A stretch of 64,000 nucleotides of DNA from Meconema thalassinum (taxonomy: Eukaryota > Arthropoda > Insecta > Orthoptera > Tettigoniidae): NCBI GenBank assembly GCA_946902985.2, contig OX336389.2, forward strand, positions 173,176,704 to 173,240,703. The letters are read 5' to 3'. The position numbers and the translations under genes were made by a program. The notes beneath the pieces are model-generated. The model was not told the origin of the DNA. It did no database searches and worked only from the letters and a program-made list of their open reading frames with translations. Position 1 is the stretch's first letter, and every line of letters starts with the position of its first letter. Shown piece after piece: positions 44,124-55,288 of this stretch.

Positions 44124-44937
44124 GTTCACTTTAGACCATCCTTTGTATAAATATTTTTAAAAACTGAAATTACCTGGTTTAATAGTCGGGAGGATATCGG
44201 GAGAGGATTGAGTATTAGATGTTCACTGCTCCGCTGTCATAGACCCACCATCCCGCCCAAATAGCGACACGACTTATATAGTTGAAATCGAAGTTCTCAC
44301 CCCCATCTTCCTCACTGAGTCAGTATTGCCAACCCCACGCGTTTGGTACTATTTCGCAGGTGATGTATGAAATCACTAAGTGAACTCAATTACAGTGTTT
44401 ATTTATGTATTTATAATGTTTTACATACAAAAACAGACCTAACTTGGGGCTTACGCCCCAGACCCCTTTCCTTGTGGTACTAGCATTAATTTTCGACCAG
44501 GCAGTACCTAACCTAGTAGCGGACATAAATTGTATGTTATTAATGTTTTACATACAAAAACAGACCTAAGCTGGGGCTTACGCCCCAGACCCCCTTGCTT
44601 GTAGTACTAGCAGTAATTTTCCACGAGACAGTGCCTAACTTAGTAGCGAAGGCGTGTGGTGAATTTCTTTATTCTAGTTGGTAACGTAGTCACATGATCG
44701 ACTTTCGGGTGTCACATGACTGTCAAAGATGGCGTCCGTAGGTGAAGAAAAATTGCATTCTTTCCGTGAAATAACAATTATTGCGGTGCAGCAGTGGCTA
44801 TTGAGTATGAAGAGATTGTGAAACGACTCCCAACAACTCCCCGAAAGGTATGCATATCATAAATGATATATTTTCAATAAGCTAGGGTGTTGAAAGTTGT
44901 TAAAAGTGATGAAAAGGGAGGATGGTCTAAAGTGAAC
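44124..44937 (+). mobile_element. MITE family A, copy 1
   Basis: Terminal inverted repeats: GTTCACTTTAGACCATCCT at the left and AGGATGGTCTAAAGTGAAC at the right. Inside, a ~130-bp unit containing GGGGCTTACGCCCC is tandemly duplicated (about 44410-44650). Near the right end ATGGCGTCCGTAGGTGAAGA opens a short frame followed by a donor-like CGAAAG|GTATGC at about 44847, suggesting a retained first exon. Non-autonomous. The target-site duplication is unclear. Confidence 0.75.
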
Positions 44938-45230
44938 AATAAATCGTTTGGTAGACCTCTTGTGCATGGACATCGCTTTGCTCTGGCGGCAAGTAGCTCA
45001 AATATTCCCTGTGACTTCTCTGTCTGTGGAGCAACATGATTAGGGTGCACTTGTTGAGGAATGATTTCATATTCATTATGGAAATGGGTTCTATGTAGGC
45101 CTAGAGTAGAACAGGACATGAGTGACACTAAACCATGGCATCCTACAAATAATGCACATGTTTCTAGTCATTTTATAAGTGGAACACAAACAAGAGTGTT
45201 CTTGACCGTCCCATTTACATATAGTCGTCG
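44938..45230. other. Intron spacer between MITE copies
   Basis: Nothing recognised. Confidence 0.4.
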
Positions 45231-45354
45231 AACTTGCAATGCCGCATATCTGTTAATGCTCTTCTTTTACATTATTTTCCTTATGATTGGTCATGCCTGC
45301 CAGCTGTGTGTGGATGTGCCGTCCAATAGAACAATTCATGCTAGGTTCATTTTC
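45231..45354 (+). repeat. Left arm of an inverted pair (with 46896-47020)
   Basis: Matches the inverse of 46896-47020 at roughly 85% by eye (blocks AACTTGCAAT, AATGCTCTTCTTTT, TATGATTGGTCA, AATTCATGCTAGGTTCATTT). MITE family A copy 2 begins within 10 bp of its inner end. Confidence 0.7.
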
Positions 45355-45362
45355 CGGTAGCG

Positions 45363-46143
45363 GTTCACTTTAGACCATCCTTTGTATAAATATTTTTAAA
45401 AACTGAAATTACCTGATTTAATAGTCGGGAGGATATCAGGAGAGGATTGAGTATTAGATGTTCACTGCTCCTCTGTCATAGACCCACCATCCCGCCCAAA
45501 TAGCGACACGACTTATATAGTTGAAATCGAAGTTCTCACCCCCATCTTTCTCACTGAGTCAGTATTGCCAACCCCACGCGTTTGGTACTATTTCGCAGGT
45601 GATGTATGAAATCACTAAGTGAACTCAATTACAGTGTTTATTTATGTATTTATAATGTTTTACATACAAAAACAGACCTAACTTGGGGCTTACGCCCCAG
45701 ACCCCCTTGCTTGTGGTACTAGTATTAATTTTCGACCAGGCAGTACCTAACCTAGTAGCGGACATAAATTGTATGTTATTAATGTTTTACATACAAAAAC
45801 AGACCTAACCTGGGGCTTATGCCCCAGACCCCCTTGCTTGTAGTACTAGCAGTAATTTTCCACAAGACAGTGCCTAACTTAGTAGCGAAGGCGTGTGGTG
45901 AATTTCTTTATTCAAGTTGGTAACGTGTCACATGACTGTCAAAGATGGCGTCCGTAAGTGAAGAAAGATTGCATTCTTTCCGTGAAATAACAATTATTGC
46001 GGTGCAGCAGTGGCTATTGAGTATGAAGAGATTGTGAAACGACTCCCAACAACTCCCCGAAAGGTATGCATATCATAAATTATATATTTTCAATAAGCTA
46101 AAGTGTTAAAAGTGATGAAAAGGGAGGATGGTCTAAAGTGAAT
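45363..46143 (+). mobile_element. MITE family A, copy 2
   Basis: A near-identical copy of 44124-44937 with the same terminal repeats, the same internal ~130-bp tandem duplication and the same ATGGCGTCCGTAAGTGAAGA frame with its donor-like end. Both copies share the leading GGTAGC flank, so the real element may start a few bases further left. Confidence 0.8.
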
Positions 46144-46190
46144 AATTAATCATTTTCCTATGTGGAACCATGAAGGGAAATAAACCTTAA

Positions 46191-46801
46191 CCCTAGAACA
46201 CTAACCCTTCGTAATTTTTACGATGGTAGGTAGCAGTACAGTATAGTTTATTGCTTTCCGCGCATGCGTGCCTGCCGCCAATTTGTGTAGCTGAATTTCT
46301 CGATCAGTTGTTGACTGTGGCGGGTGCGATTGTTGATATCTTTGCTCATTTTTATTATAATTGGGTGGGTGTCATCATATTGACGAACGGTCAGTGATAG
46401 TGCAATATAGTGTGTCTTAATACCTTTTTTACATTTATACGTATTTCATTTATTTTCATGGTAGTTAAGGTTTCTTTGTGGTATAAAGAACCCACATTTA
46501 TAGTTTTAAGGGTTTATTTTAATATCTAGTATAATAAAATTAAGTTCTTATAAAACATGTTAACTTAATGTAATGTTTTCTTTGTATCAAGTTTGCTATA
46601 TTTAACAAATAATCACATCAAATTATTTAATATCTACGTATTTTGATTCATGACTTGTTTATGAATCTATAAGAACTCGAAATATCAAAAATCTTGCCAA
46701 ATATTATCTGTAACGTAGTAAATATAACAATTAAGTTGGAGTAGTCAAATTTACGAAGGGTTAGTAATAATGAGCGGCAAAAGAGGGTTAGTGTTCTAGG
46801 G
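46191..46801. mobile_element. piggyBac-type MITE
   Basis: The ends are TTAA|CCCTAGAACACTAACCC (46187 on) and GGGTTAGTGTTCTAGGG|TTAA (to 46805). TTAA duplications and CCCTAGAA-type termini are the signature of piggyBac transposons. A further inverted CCCTTCGTAA...TTTACGAAGGG lies inside. At 611 bp it carries no transposase. Confidence 0.9.
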
Positions 46802-46895
46802 TTAAATATACTGTACTGTAGGAGTGCATAACTACTTGGAAATATACTTTTCTCAATAATAATGTATTTAAAGATCATTTTTCTTATGTCACACA

Positions 46896-47020
46896 GAAAA
46901 ATGAACCTAGCATGAATTGTTCTGTTGGACAGCACATCCACATACGACTGGGAGGCGTGACCAATCATAAAGAAAATAATGGAAAAGAAGAGCATTGTCA
47001 GATACGCGGTATTGCAAGTT
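46896..47020 (-). repeat. Right arm of an inverted pair (with 45231-45354)
   Basis: Inverse of 45231-45354. The two arms enclose MITE A copy 2 and the piggyBac MITE. They may be long inverted ends of one larger element or two independent copies. Confidence 0.65.
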
Positions 47021-47119
47021 CAGCAACGATCTCTACTGTCGACCAAAATATTATGTGTACTCGAGTTTGAAGGTTGTTTGTTAAGTAACCAATAGACCTA
47101 CATAAAATCCAAGGTAAAA

Positions 47120-47331
47120 CTTCACAAGAGGGTTTCACAATGGTTTTGCCTAGACCAATATTTACGTCCAGACCAATGGTGGATTGATAGCGCGGCCCTG
47201 TGAGACGCGTTAGCTAATAGATAACACCCCTGGTTTTTGTCACGCACAGTGGGGGAAGTCGCGCATCAATAATCTTTATCCAGGCCAATAGTTTCTCCTT
47301 TTATTTCATGCCGTGAAACCCTCTCGTAAAG
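47120..47331. mobile_element. Small MITE containing fold-back-related sequence
   Basis: The termini CTTCACAAGAGGGTTTCAC (47120) and, inverted, CTTTACGAGAGGGTTTCAC (47331) form terminal inverted repeats. The interior (GGTTTTTGTCACGCACAGTG, TCGCGCATCAATAATCTTTA) matches the left arm of the fold-back at 27830-28550. Confidence 0.6.
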
Positions 47332-47655
47332 AATTAATAAATCCAATAACATCATCATTTTTGTTGTTGCATTTTACATTAGTTCATGTAGGTTTGGAAC
47401 TTTTAATTTATATTTTAATATTTTTTATCGCAGTTGGAACCCAAAAAGTGCCAGTTTTTAAGCGTGTTTCAACAATGCGTCACATTTAAAATTATTATCT
47501 CACAAACCCGTCATCAGATTGAATCCAAATGTTAACACAATATACATTGGAATGTTGTATAACTGGTGTAGTAATTTCAAAATTGTGTGTGTCCAAGAAA
47601 TGAAGTTATCATTTTTGTAAGGTAACTTTTTCTCGGCTCAGGGTGGTTGGAAAAT

Positions 47656-48043
47656 GTAGTTCTTGGTCGCGTTGTAATCCTTATACATCCAAAAGGTATG
47701 CTGTATGATTGTGAAATACGTAAATTAATTCACGTATTTTATATCGGTTTGTATTTGTACGAGGTATTAAGCCATGGTTCACCAGTTAGCCACTCCGGTG
47801 AATGCTGTACAGCGTTGCCAAGATGGGCTCCGTCACCCGTCCTGGCGCACCTCGCTCGGAAGTGGTGGGCTCCATATCAGCAACGCTGTACAGCATTTCC
47901 CGGAGTGGCTAGCTGGTGAACCATGTCTTAATTTCCCGCACAAATACAAACCGATATAAAATAAGTGAATTAATTTACGTATTTTTACAGTCATACAGCA
48001 TACCTTTTGGATGTATAAGGATTACAACGCGACCAAGAACTAC
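47656..48043. repeat. 388-bp near-perfect palindromic element
   Basis: It starts GTAGTTCTTGGTCGCGTTGT and ends with its inverse. Arms of ~185 bp pair almost throughout: CCTTATACATCCAAAAGGTA, TATCGGTTTGTATTTGT, GGTTCACCAG(T/C)TAGCCACTC and GCTGTACAGCGTTG, around a GC-rich centre (about 47820-47880). It has no coding function that I can see. It is a palindromic MITE by form; the superfamily is unknown. Confidence 0.8.
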
Positions 48044-48435
48044 CTTTTTTTAAATTATTTACGGAGCCTGTTTTATTGAAACGTTTTGCGAGTCTCCTAA
48101 TTGTACTAGCATTAGGCACAGGTCATCCTGCTTCGTGCTTTTCATATACAGTACAAATTATGGATATACACAAGTTTGTGCAATGTGAATTGGTGTCTAG
48201 GCATGATCAACAATCACAGTAATCACAATATTCACTAAATGTGCAACACTAACGTCTAAGCTTTGCAGATACACGTCCTTATGAATGACAAAACATGTGT
48301 GAACTAACGATATGAGTCAGCGGAGCGGGGTATTGTGAGGTTCACCCGCTCTGCACCTGGCCAGCCAAATGACGCCATAGTTTGCCGCGATTACCGGGGC
48401 GCACAAAGATAATGACCCTGTACATAGCAAGCTCC
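48044..48435. other. Intron sequence, nothing recognised
   Basis: No motif identified. Confidence 0.5.
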
Positions 48436-48439
48436 AATA

Positions 48440-48960
48440 TTTGAATGTTATTTGGGCTCACTGCAGAAAATCCATGCTGAATGATTTAATGACTATTCAG
48501 AATTTGGCTATTAGAAACATATTTAACCTTCCTTACTACACCCCAGTTTTTTAAATTTTTTTTTAGCATATGGCTTTTAGTGGCGGGAGTGTCCGAGGAC
48601 ATGTTTACACCCCAGTAAAAGATCTGTACATCAGAAGTAAAATTCTACCCCTCGGCATAAGTGCAGAGCTACGAGCAGCTATGCTAATATTACAAGCTTA
48701 AACACAACACAATACTCTATAGCTCTCCCTACATCTTGAACTCCGACAATCATTCTTATGGAACTAGGCATGCGAAGGACCCTTATATATCATTCACTCT
48801 TCTAAATACGGTAGAAATAGTTTCAAGTTTTCTGCATCACATTCATATAATAAACTTCCCGATGAAGAAAAAGTGCATCAACTTTGTCGGTATTTAAGAG
48901 GAAAACGATGAAAATATTGTTGGGAAAATTCTATGCATCTTGATACCGTAGCCTACATCA
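48440..48960 (+). pseudogene. 3' fragment of a CR1/L2-like reverse transcriptase
   Basis: Fragments in changing frames read NLAIRNIFNLPYYTP, DLYIRSKILPLGISAELRAA, NSDNHSYGTRHAKDPYISFT and, in another frame, SHSYNKLPDEEK. This order is the extreme C-terminal tail of CR1/L2-like RT proteins. It is 5' truncated, frameshifted and interrupted by a 58-bp insertion. Confidence 0.65.
48548..48605 (-). mobile_element. 58-bp SINE-tail insertion with 11-bp duplication
   Basis: TACACCCCAGT lies at 48537-48547 and 48606-48616. Between them, reverse strand, is ACATGTCCTCGGACACTCCC, a CACTAAAAGCC block and an A-rich end. This is a severely 5'-truncated SINE inserted into the RT fragment. The CACTAAAAGCCATA block is familiar to me from polyneopteran SINE tails (from memory, unverified). 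Confidence 0.75.
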
Positions 48961-51325
48961 AATAAGTTATGTATAAGTTTAAAAATCCTAAGGGGTTATC
49001 ATTTTAAGGGACCTTGGTCTCAACAATCTTAGATATGGTATCAACTTTACTAATAGACCTATGCCCTTATTCATCAATTTATGTTACCCTCAGACTTCAC
49101 TTCCTTGGTGTGTAAACACATATTACTGTACAATTCCTCTGTACGAGCCTATGGCACTTTGGAATTAATTGAATCAAATCCTATCTCTTCATAAATTGTA
49201 GGGATACACATGGTGAAATGGATAAATGCAATAAAATATATGTAGAGTAAGACTTAAAAATGAGGCCACGATTGGTCTACATTTTGGGCAAGCACGCTTA
49301 CAGACTAGACCTATGCTACATTGGTCTACACCTGATCACAGTTTGATTCTGGGTCTTTAGATGAAGAAGGCACTGCAGAACGATCTGCTGAGCTGTCACA
49401 TGGTTGCTAATAAGAGATGACAAATGTTAGCCTATACTAAGTTTTATCACCTTGTTGTGAAGATGATTAAGAAGCTGAGCCATCAACATCAAGTACATTT
49501 GCAGATTTCCAAGAATTCAATATGGTATAGATGAGATAAAATAATTCTATACTACCCAAATAAATGTCCTTTGATAAAAATAAAAATATTTTTTGGAGAC
49601 CTAGGAAATAAATGGGTGGCCTGGTCTTCCACTGTTACATACTACTATTAGCTACTCTTGCCTATTTTCATAGATTATTGTTTTAAGAGGCTACAAGTTC
49701 ACCTATAACCAAAATAATTACATTATAAAATTAGAAAATATGAGACATTTAACATTTTAGATAATATGGTATGAACAATTTCTTAAAATATGAAACTGAC
49801 CAAATTATAAATGAAATATAAAATTTTCCTTATGCCCATTGGATTCTTGAATCGTTAACATTTTCATTCCCCATAACCCTTTGACTGACCAACTGTGTGG
49901 AAACTCTCCTCTTGTGGCATCAAATCCTATATTAGTTAGTGGACATTTAAGGATGCTTGAATGTAAAAGACCTGTTAGTAATTTTACTGCTTTTTAAATA
50001 TCCCCTTCCAGGGCAGAATTCTGGCCCTTGGAATCCATCAGCAGTTAAGCCAGTAACATTATTCTTCACGGCAGCTTTTCAGGTTGTTCTGTGATTCATG
50101 ATATCTGTCATTCACCAGCATGCACGGCTGGCATTTTCAAATATTTATACTGAATGGCTTGAAAGTGACGCTTCTGTGGGTTGATATAGGCTGTTGGAAT
50201 GTTCAGGAAATAAATCAAAACACGAACGAATTCTAGCGACTTCTGCTAGACCTTTCTGGTGTCGTTGGCACGTGGCCCTGTTCCGTGTGATTGGTAGCAG
50301 TATGAAGGTGCTCACTGGGTATGCGGTGGAGGGGCATACTTGTCTGACCCAGGTCTGACCAGAAATTCAATGGCTGGGTGTAGCTTTGACTGCTGTCCCC
50401 TAAATTCTATTCATGTGATGGGTCTCCATTTTACTGTTGAAATTGTGTGGATGGTCATTAATTTTAGTTGCTTCTCTCTAGATTTTGATCGCTTTCTTAG
50501 AAAAGACAAAACTTATATTCTTTGTCTTTTCTAAGAAAGCGATTTCCTCCTTATTTTAGATCTTTCATCTGCCACTTCATAACAAGACCTATAGTTTCGT
50601 TTTGACACCTCCATTCTCAAAATCTGTTGAATTAAAGTCTCCCTTCACCATATACTACACAAGACAGAAGATATGATGTTTTTACTTTAAGCATGACCAC
50701 GTAATGCTCAACTATCTCAGTAAGGGAAGGAAAAAAAGTTTAACCTAAATACTTTTTTTTAAATAAATTATAAACAAGCATATCTTAGCAATGTTTACAC
50801 TATTATGTTATAAGTGCTGAATCTGAGTTCAAAAATTTGACTCTAAACAATTCTACATTGTTTTAAAAAAGAATTTTATGTGTATTGACAAGGTGGAATT
50901 ATATGTACTAATTTTAAACTAATTGTAAGTCAATATGGAACATTAACAACAAAAGAAACCAATTATGGCCTTTTTGAAAGCTTATCCAACAGTAGTAAGA
51001 CATCAGGGGAACTGCTATTAGTTTGGGTTGGCGAACCCTGAATGCCATGCACTTGACACCTAGCTGATTCTGTCCAGCATGCTCAAATGATCATAACCAT
51101 GTGTTTAAGGCTGGTATTACACTATCAAACAAATTTTTCAAAGATCTTTGATAAATCATCTTTTGTAAAATACATGACAATTTAATGGGGGTATCTTTTA
51201 CAAAAGTTGGTTTTATAACATTTCTTTTATGAAAAGGTAATAGCATCGTGTTACCTTTAATAAAAGAATACAATCCAAAATGGTGGGACTGACTGTGTGG
51301 CTGTTATCAGTTTTGCCTCACAAGG
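48961..51325. other. Intron sequence, mostly AT-rich, no gene
   Basis: Apart from the hairpin at 50488-50543, no protein motif or terminal repeat was seen. Confidence 0.5.
50488..50543. repeat. Perfect 23-bp hairpin, 10-nt loop
   Basis: ATCGCTTTCTTAGAAAAGAC followed by AAA, a 10-base loop ACTTATATTC, then the exact inverse. No flanking duplication is obvious. Confidence 0.95.
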
Positions 51326-51339
51326 CTGTGTGTACCCTG

Positions 51340-51445
51340 TTCCAACCCTCAGACCAGAATTAAATTTCTTGGTATAGCTAGGAATCAAACCTGAACCTCC
51401 GGGGCACGGCCAACAATGCTGGCCGCTACACCACGGGGTGGTCTA
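51340..51445 (-). mobile_element. tRNA-like SINE fragment
   Basis: Reverse strand: GTGGTGTAGCGGCCAGC (A-box-like) and, ~35 bp on, GTTCAGGTTTGATTCC (B-box-like). Confidence 0.6.
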
Positions 51446-51859
51446 AGGTAGTTTTGAAACATACTTTCAAGTTTTGTTAAAAAGTCTGTTGCCACATTTT
51501 GACTACTCAATGGAGCAAGTCTAGTATTTGTGTGCTATTTTGTGATATAGGCTGCTCATTTTTGGAAAAATGTTTTCCAGGGCACCTCTATTTCTGGTGT
51601 AGTGGTGAGTAGGAGATATTATGATATTTTTCTTAGCACATAGTTCAGTGGAAAAGTCATACATTAAGGTAACTGGCATTATGATCTTAAATGAAACTGT
51701 TGAAAATGTGAAAATTGGGCCTCGACCCTCCCTTTTGAGAGTAGTTAAGCTAAGGAGAGGCTAACCTCCCAACCATTGATACTGTAGTCATTATGATGAT
51801 CAGGTTCATAGACGAACTATGAGTCCAAATCCATTTATGTATCTTGCTGCCTCCTTCCA
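51446..51859. other. Intron sequence, nothing recognised
   Basis: No motif identified. Confidence 0.5.
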
Positions 51860-51872
51860 CCACTTTAATAAT

Positions 51873-53088
51873 CATCATCATCATCAACTTGTACAGTTTC
51901 CAGCCCCAGGCTGGGTCTGTTTGGAACATAAGCCTTGCCACTTAGTTCTTTCTTCCCACCACCTTTCCGCTGTCACTCTGGTCCAGTCCTCGCCTCTCTT
52001 CTTGACACATTCCTCCACTCCTTTCAGCCATCTATCTCTTGGTCTTCCCCTTGGTCGTTTCATCTGCATCTCATGTATCCTCTTGGGAATCTTCTTCTCA
52101 TCCATTCTCTTTAAGTGTCCATACCACCTCAGTCTTGATGTCTCAATCCTACCTTGCAAGGGCTCCTCTTTCACCATTTCCCTGACCTTTGTATTCCTCA
52201 CCCTGTCTCTTCTTGTTACTCCAATTCTACTTCGCAGGAACTTCATTTCACCTGCCTGTATTCTGCTTATGTCTCTTTTCTTCATTGTCCACGTTTCTGA
52301 AGCATAGGTCAGTATCGGGATATAGTAGCTTCTGTATAACACTTCCTTGCTTTTTTGTGGGACATCTTTATTCCACACTAAGCTCCTAATGCTTCTCAGA
52401 AATGCTTCTGCCTGTCTGCCACGTTCCGTAATCTCTTTGTCATTTCTCCCATTTTCCTCCACTATACTTCCCAAGTAATTGAGACTTTCCACCTTCTTCA
52501 GCTGTCCACCTCCAAGTGTTATCCCACTCATTGGTCTGTCCTTTTTCCTGGCCGTTAACAGGATCTCACATTTGCTGATGTTGAACTTCCATCCGTACTC
52601 TCCCACTGTTTCTTCCCAAGCCTTCAGTTGCTCCTGAATTTCCTCCTCCTTGTTTCCCCAGACCATGAGATCATCTGCAAACACCATTGCTTTCGTCTTA
52701 TCTTCTCCTATCTTTCCTGCTATCCGTGCCATTACCTCGTCCATAACCACAATAAAGAGAAGGGGTGACAGCGCACTACCCTGTTTCAGGCCACTCATTT
52801 GTCTGAACCAGTCTGTTCTTTCCCCTCCAACTTTCACACAACTCACACTTCCACAATACATCTCCTTCACTCTGCCTACAGTCTCTTTTTCCACTCCCAT
52901 GTTTTCCATTGCTTTCCAAACCTTCTCCCTACACACACTATCATAGGCCTTTTCGATGTCCAGGAAGGCCATCAACAGATCCTCTCCAAATTCGTAGTGG
53001 TGTTCCTGGAGCTGTCTCACTGAAAATATGAGATCCACTGTTGATCTCCCAGGTCTGAATCCATACTGCTCCTCTCTCAATTTTCTCT
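51873..53088 (-). mobile_element. 5'-truncated RTE-like retrotransposon with 13-bp duplication
   Basis: CCACTTTAATAAT flanks both ends (51860-51872, 53089-53101). Reverse strand, the 3' end is a short (ATG)n tail. Only the RT half survives. Confidence 0.85.
51884..53088 (-). pseudogene. Reverse transcriptase fragment, open frame
   Basis: About 400 uninterrupted codons from mid-RT to the stop at 51884: EEQYGFRPGRSTVDLIFSVR, AFLDIEKAYDSVCREKVW, LKQGSALSPLLF, the catalytic FADD (in MVFADDLMVWGNKE), LNYLGSIV, YASETWTM and HLKRMDEKKIPKRIH. The tail is RTE-like. The endonuclease and the start of RT are missing through 5' truncation, and the nominal N-terminal residues beyond 53088 are target DNA. 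No frameshift over this length suggests a recent insertion. Confidence 0.8.
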
Positions 53089-53101
53089 CCACTTTAATAA
53101 T

Positions 53102-54475
53102 AAAATTTATTAAACACAATATGTACTTACACAAAGCTTTACACTATAAAAATGTGCAAGCACCAACATATTTTACTCGCAGATTAATCCCATATGATTA
53201 ATGTGAATCTGGAAATAATAGTATCAATCATATACACATTCTCTCGCCTTGTATATGTATTGGCCAAAGAGCAATTTTATATCGAAGATTTAAGAAATCA
53301 ATGGATGCTGCCCGCCACTGGAGCATATGATGCATTACTGAGTGAACTTCGTGACAAGAGGAAATATGTTGTTGTTTCCTATGGCTAGCCCGGATTCCAA
53401 CAACAAGAGGAAATATATTTGGAGTGACTTCTACTGTACAGATGCCATGACGACTTGTGAGTGGATGAACTCAAATTATGAACTCCGTCATATGATCACA
53501 CGAATGGCAGTGCACGGTTTTCACTATAAAGTTTGCACAGAAAAGAGGTATCACCAGCCAAACTTAAACTGCGTGTGTATTTTATGTAAGAGATCGTGTG
53601 AGAGATATCATGTATTAACATGCAGCGAACGTCAGATATCTCTTACAAAATTTTGTACCAAATGAGGTTGTATGGTATTCCTATTATTATGGCCATTGGC
53701 TGAAATAACTAATTTAAGTACACAGCATGTCACATTACTGCTCAGTATGAGCATTCAAGTTCATTGCAGATGATTATTAACCTCTGTTCTACTTTGGTCT
53801 ATATTGTTCAGACAGAGAGTAGTAGTTTTGTTTCATTTAAGGGCTTTGCGACATCGTGGCCGTGTAGCCCCTTGTACTAGTGTGGCAGAGAGTAGATTTT
53901 GCATAAATTCATTGTACTTTTTTTCAACTGTGATAAAATTATTACCATTTACATAAATTGCATTATGTGATGCATATCTCAACAAATAAAGTAAGCTTAC
54001 TGTCTGAACATTTTGATTTTTTGGCTAAAATTTCATATTTATCCCGGATAAAGTGTAGAGTGACCAAATATACCCTCCATTTAATATTTGCCTGTTTGTT
54101 ATGGGTTGACATCAACACTACTGAAATAAATGGAATGAAAATTCATATTTAAGTAGAAGGAAGTCCTAAAATAAAAAGAGGCTGCTAATTATTAACATAC
54201 TCCTAAGGAATGACAGGGTTAAGAGAAAGCTCTTCCCTTGCTGAAATAATGTGACAAAATATGTCCATAGTCAGATGACTTAGCAAGCTCAATGAAGCAA
54301 CAACTGGTCACTATTATCGCTATTCAATTCACACCACACCTGCCATGATGTATGCATGACACGAATAAATCACTCACTTCTTTCAGAGCCTTCAAGCACA
54401 AGTGAAGGCCAAAGAAGTTATTTAAGTAATTCTTTTTCTTACTTACTTCAGACTGTTTGTGTGTGTGTAAGGATG
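53102..54475. other. Intron sequence, no gene recognised
   Basis: Two frames (53194-53388, 53342-53665) are open but match nothing I know. ACAAGAGGAAATAT occurs twice (about 53352 and 53403). I treat them as chance frames. Confidence 0.4.
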
Positions 54476-54479
54476 GAGA

Positions 54480-54665
54480 GGGCGTAATGGTGCAGTGGCG
54501 TAGCAGTTTGCCCTTCACGCGGACAGCGGAGGCTCGAATACCCGTGACTGCAAATTGGAATTTTCACCTGAGAAATTACATGGTGTCAAGAACCACATCC
54601 AGTCAAAACCAATAAGAGCCATCCATGATGACTCCAATGGTCCCAAATAATTAGAATACACTGAA
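54480..54665 (+). mobile_element. tRNA-derived SINE
   Basis: CAGTGGCGTAGCAG (A-box-like) and GGCTCGAATACCCG (B-box-like) lie ~35 bp apart. The body ends near CAAATAATTAG. No target-site duplication was found. Confidence 0.6.
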
Positions 54666-55194
54666 GAAAGTGTTTAACTTAGCCTACCATAGTTATTACA
54701 TGGATTAAAGTGCAAGGTCATGGAACTGGGCTATCTCCAGACTTGAAATACTTTTTATCATCACCATTTGTTTAAGGAAACTAGATGCAGGATATGAGCT
54801 AAGAAGTCGCATGTGCAATAGCCAAACAAGGATTCACAGCTCTAACAACGCCAATCACAGAAGTATTCAAGGTATCCTACCATATGATCAAGTCAGCGAC
54901 GAGTAATGATAGATAGTTATTGTTGTATTAAGGGGTGGAACTACGAGAATGAAAGCTAGTCAGTCATATAGGTTAGATAAAGGAACAGCCCAAATACTAC
55001 TCCCTGTGAGACCCAAGTGCCGATGACTTGCAGACCTTTGATTCCTCACCAGTACTGCATATTATATCATTTAATTATTGTTTGCATTGTGTTTAAGAAC
55101 CAATAATAGATCGTATTACTGTAGATAGATAATTTATCCTGATCAGATATGGGTGACTATGATTTTTGTTAATTCTGGAATTCAGTCTGAAATT
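54666..55194. other. Intron sequence, SINE scrap
   Basis: GTTGTATTAAGGGGTGGAAC at about 54924 matches pieces at 30364 and 31419. Nothing else. Confidence 0.45.
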
Positions 55195-55288
55195 AATGTT
55201 CTTCTTCTTCTTCTATTCATGGGGCCTCTCGTTTCCAAGTTCCTGTTTAGCGTCGACCTCCAAGATATTTTGCTACCATGTGTTTCCT

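Noticed and set aside
51819..53023. Several + strand frames of 66-162 aa
   Set aside because: They are antisense to the RT frame at 51884-53088.
53194..53665. Two overlapping + strand frames of 64 and 107 aa
   Set aside because: Neither resembles any family I know and both lie in intron. The second contains several cysteines, but not in a recognisable finger pattern.
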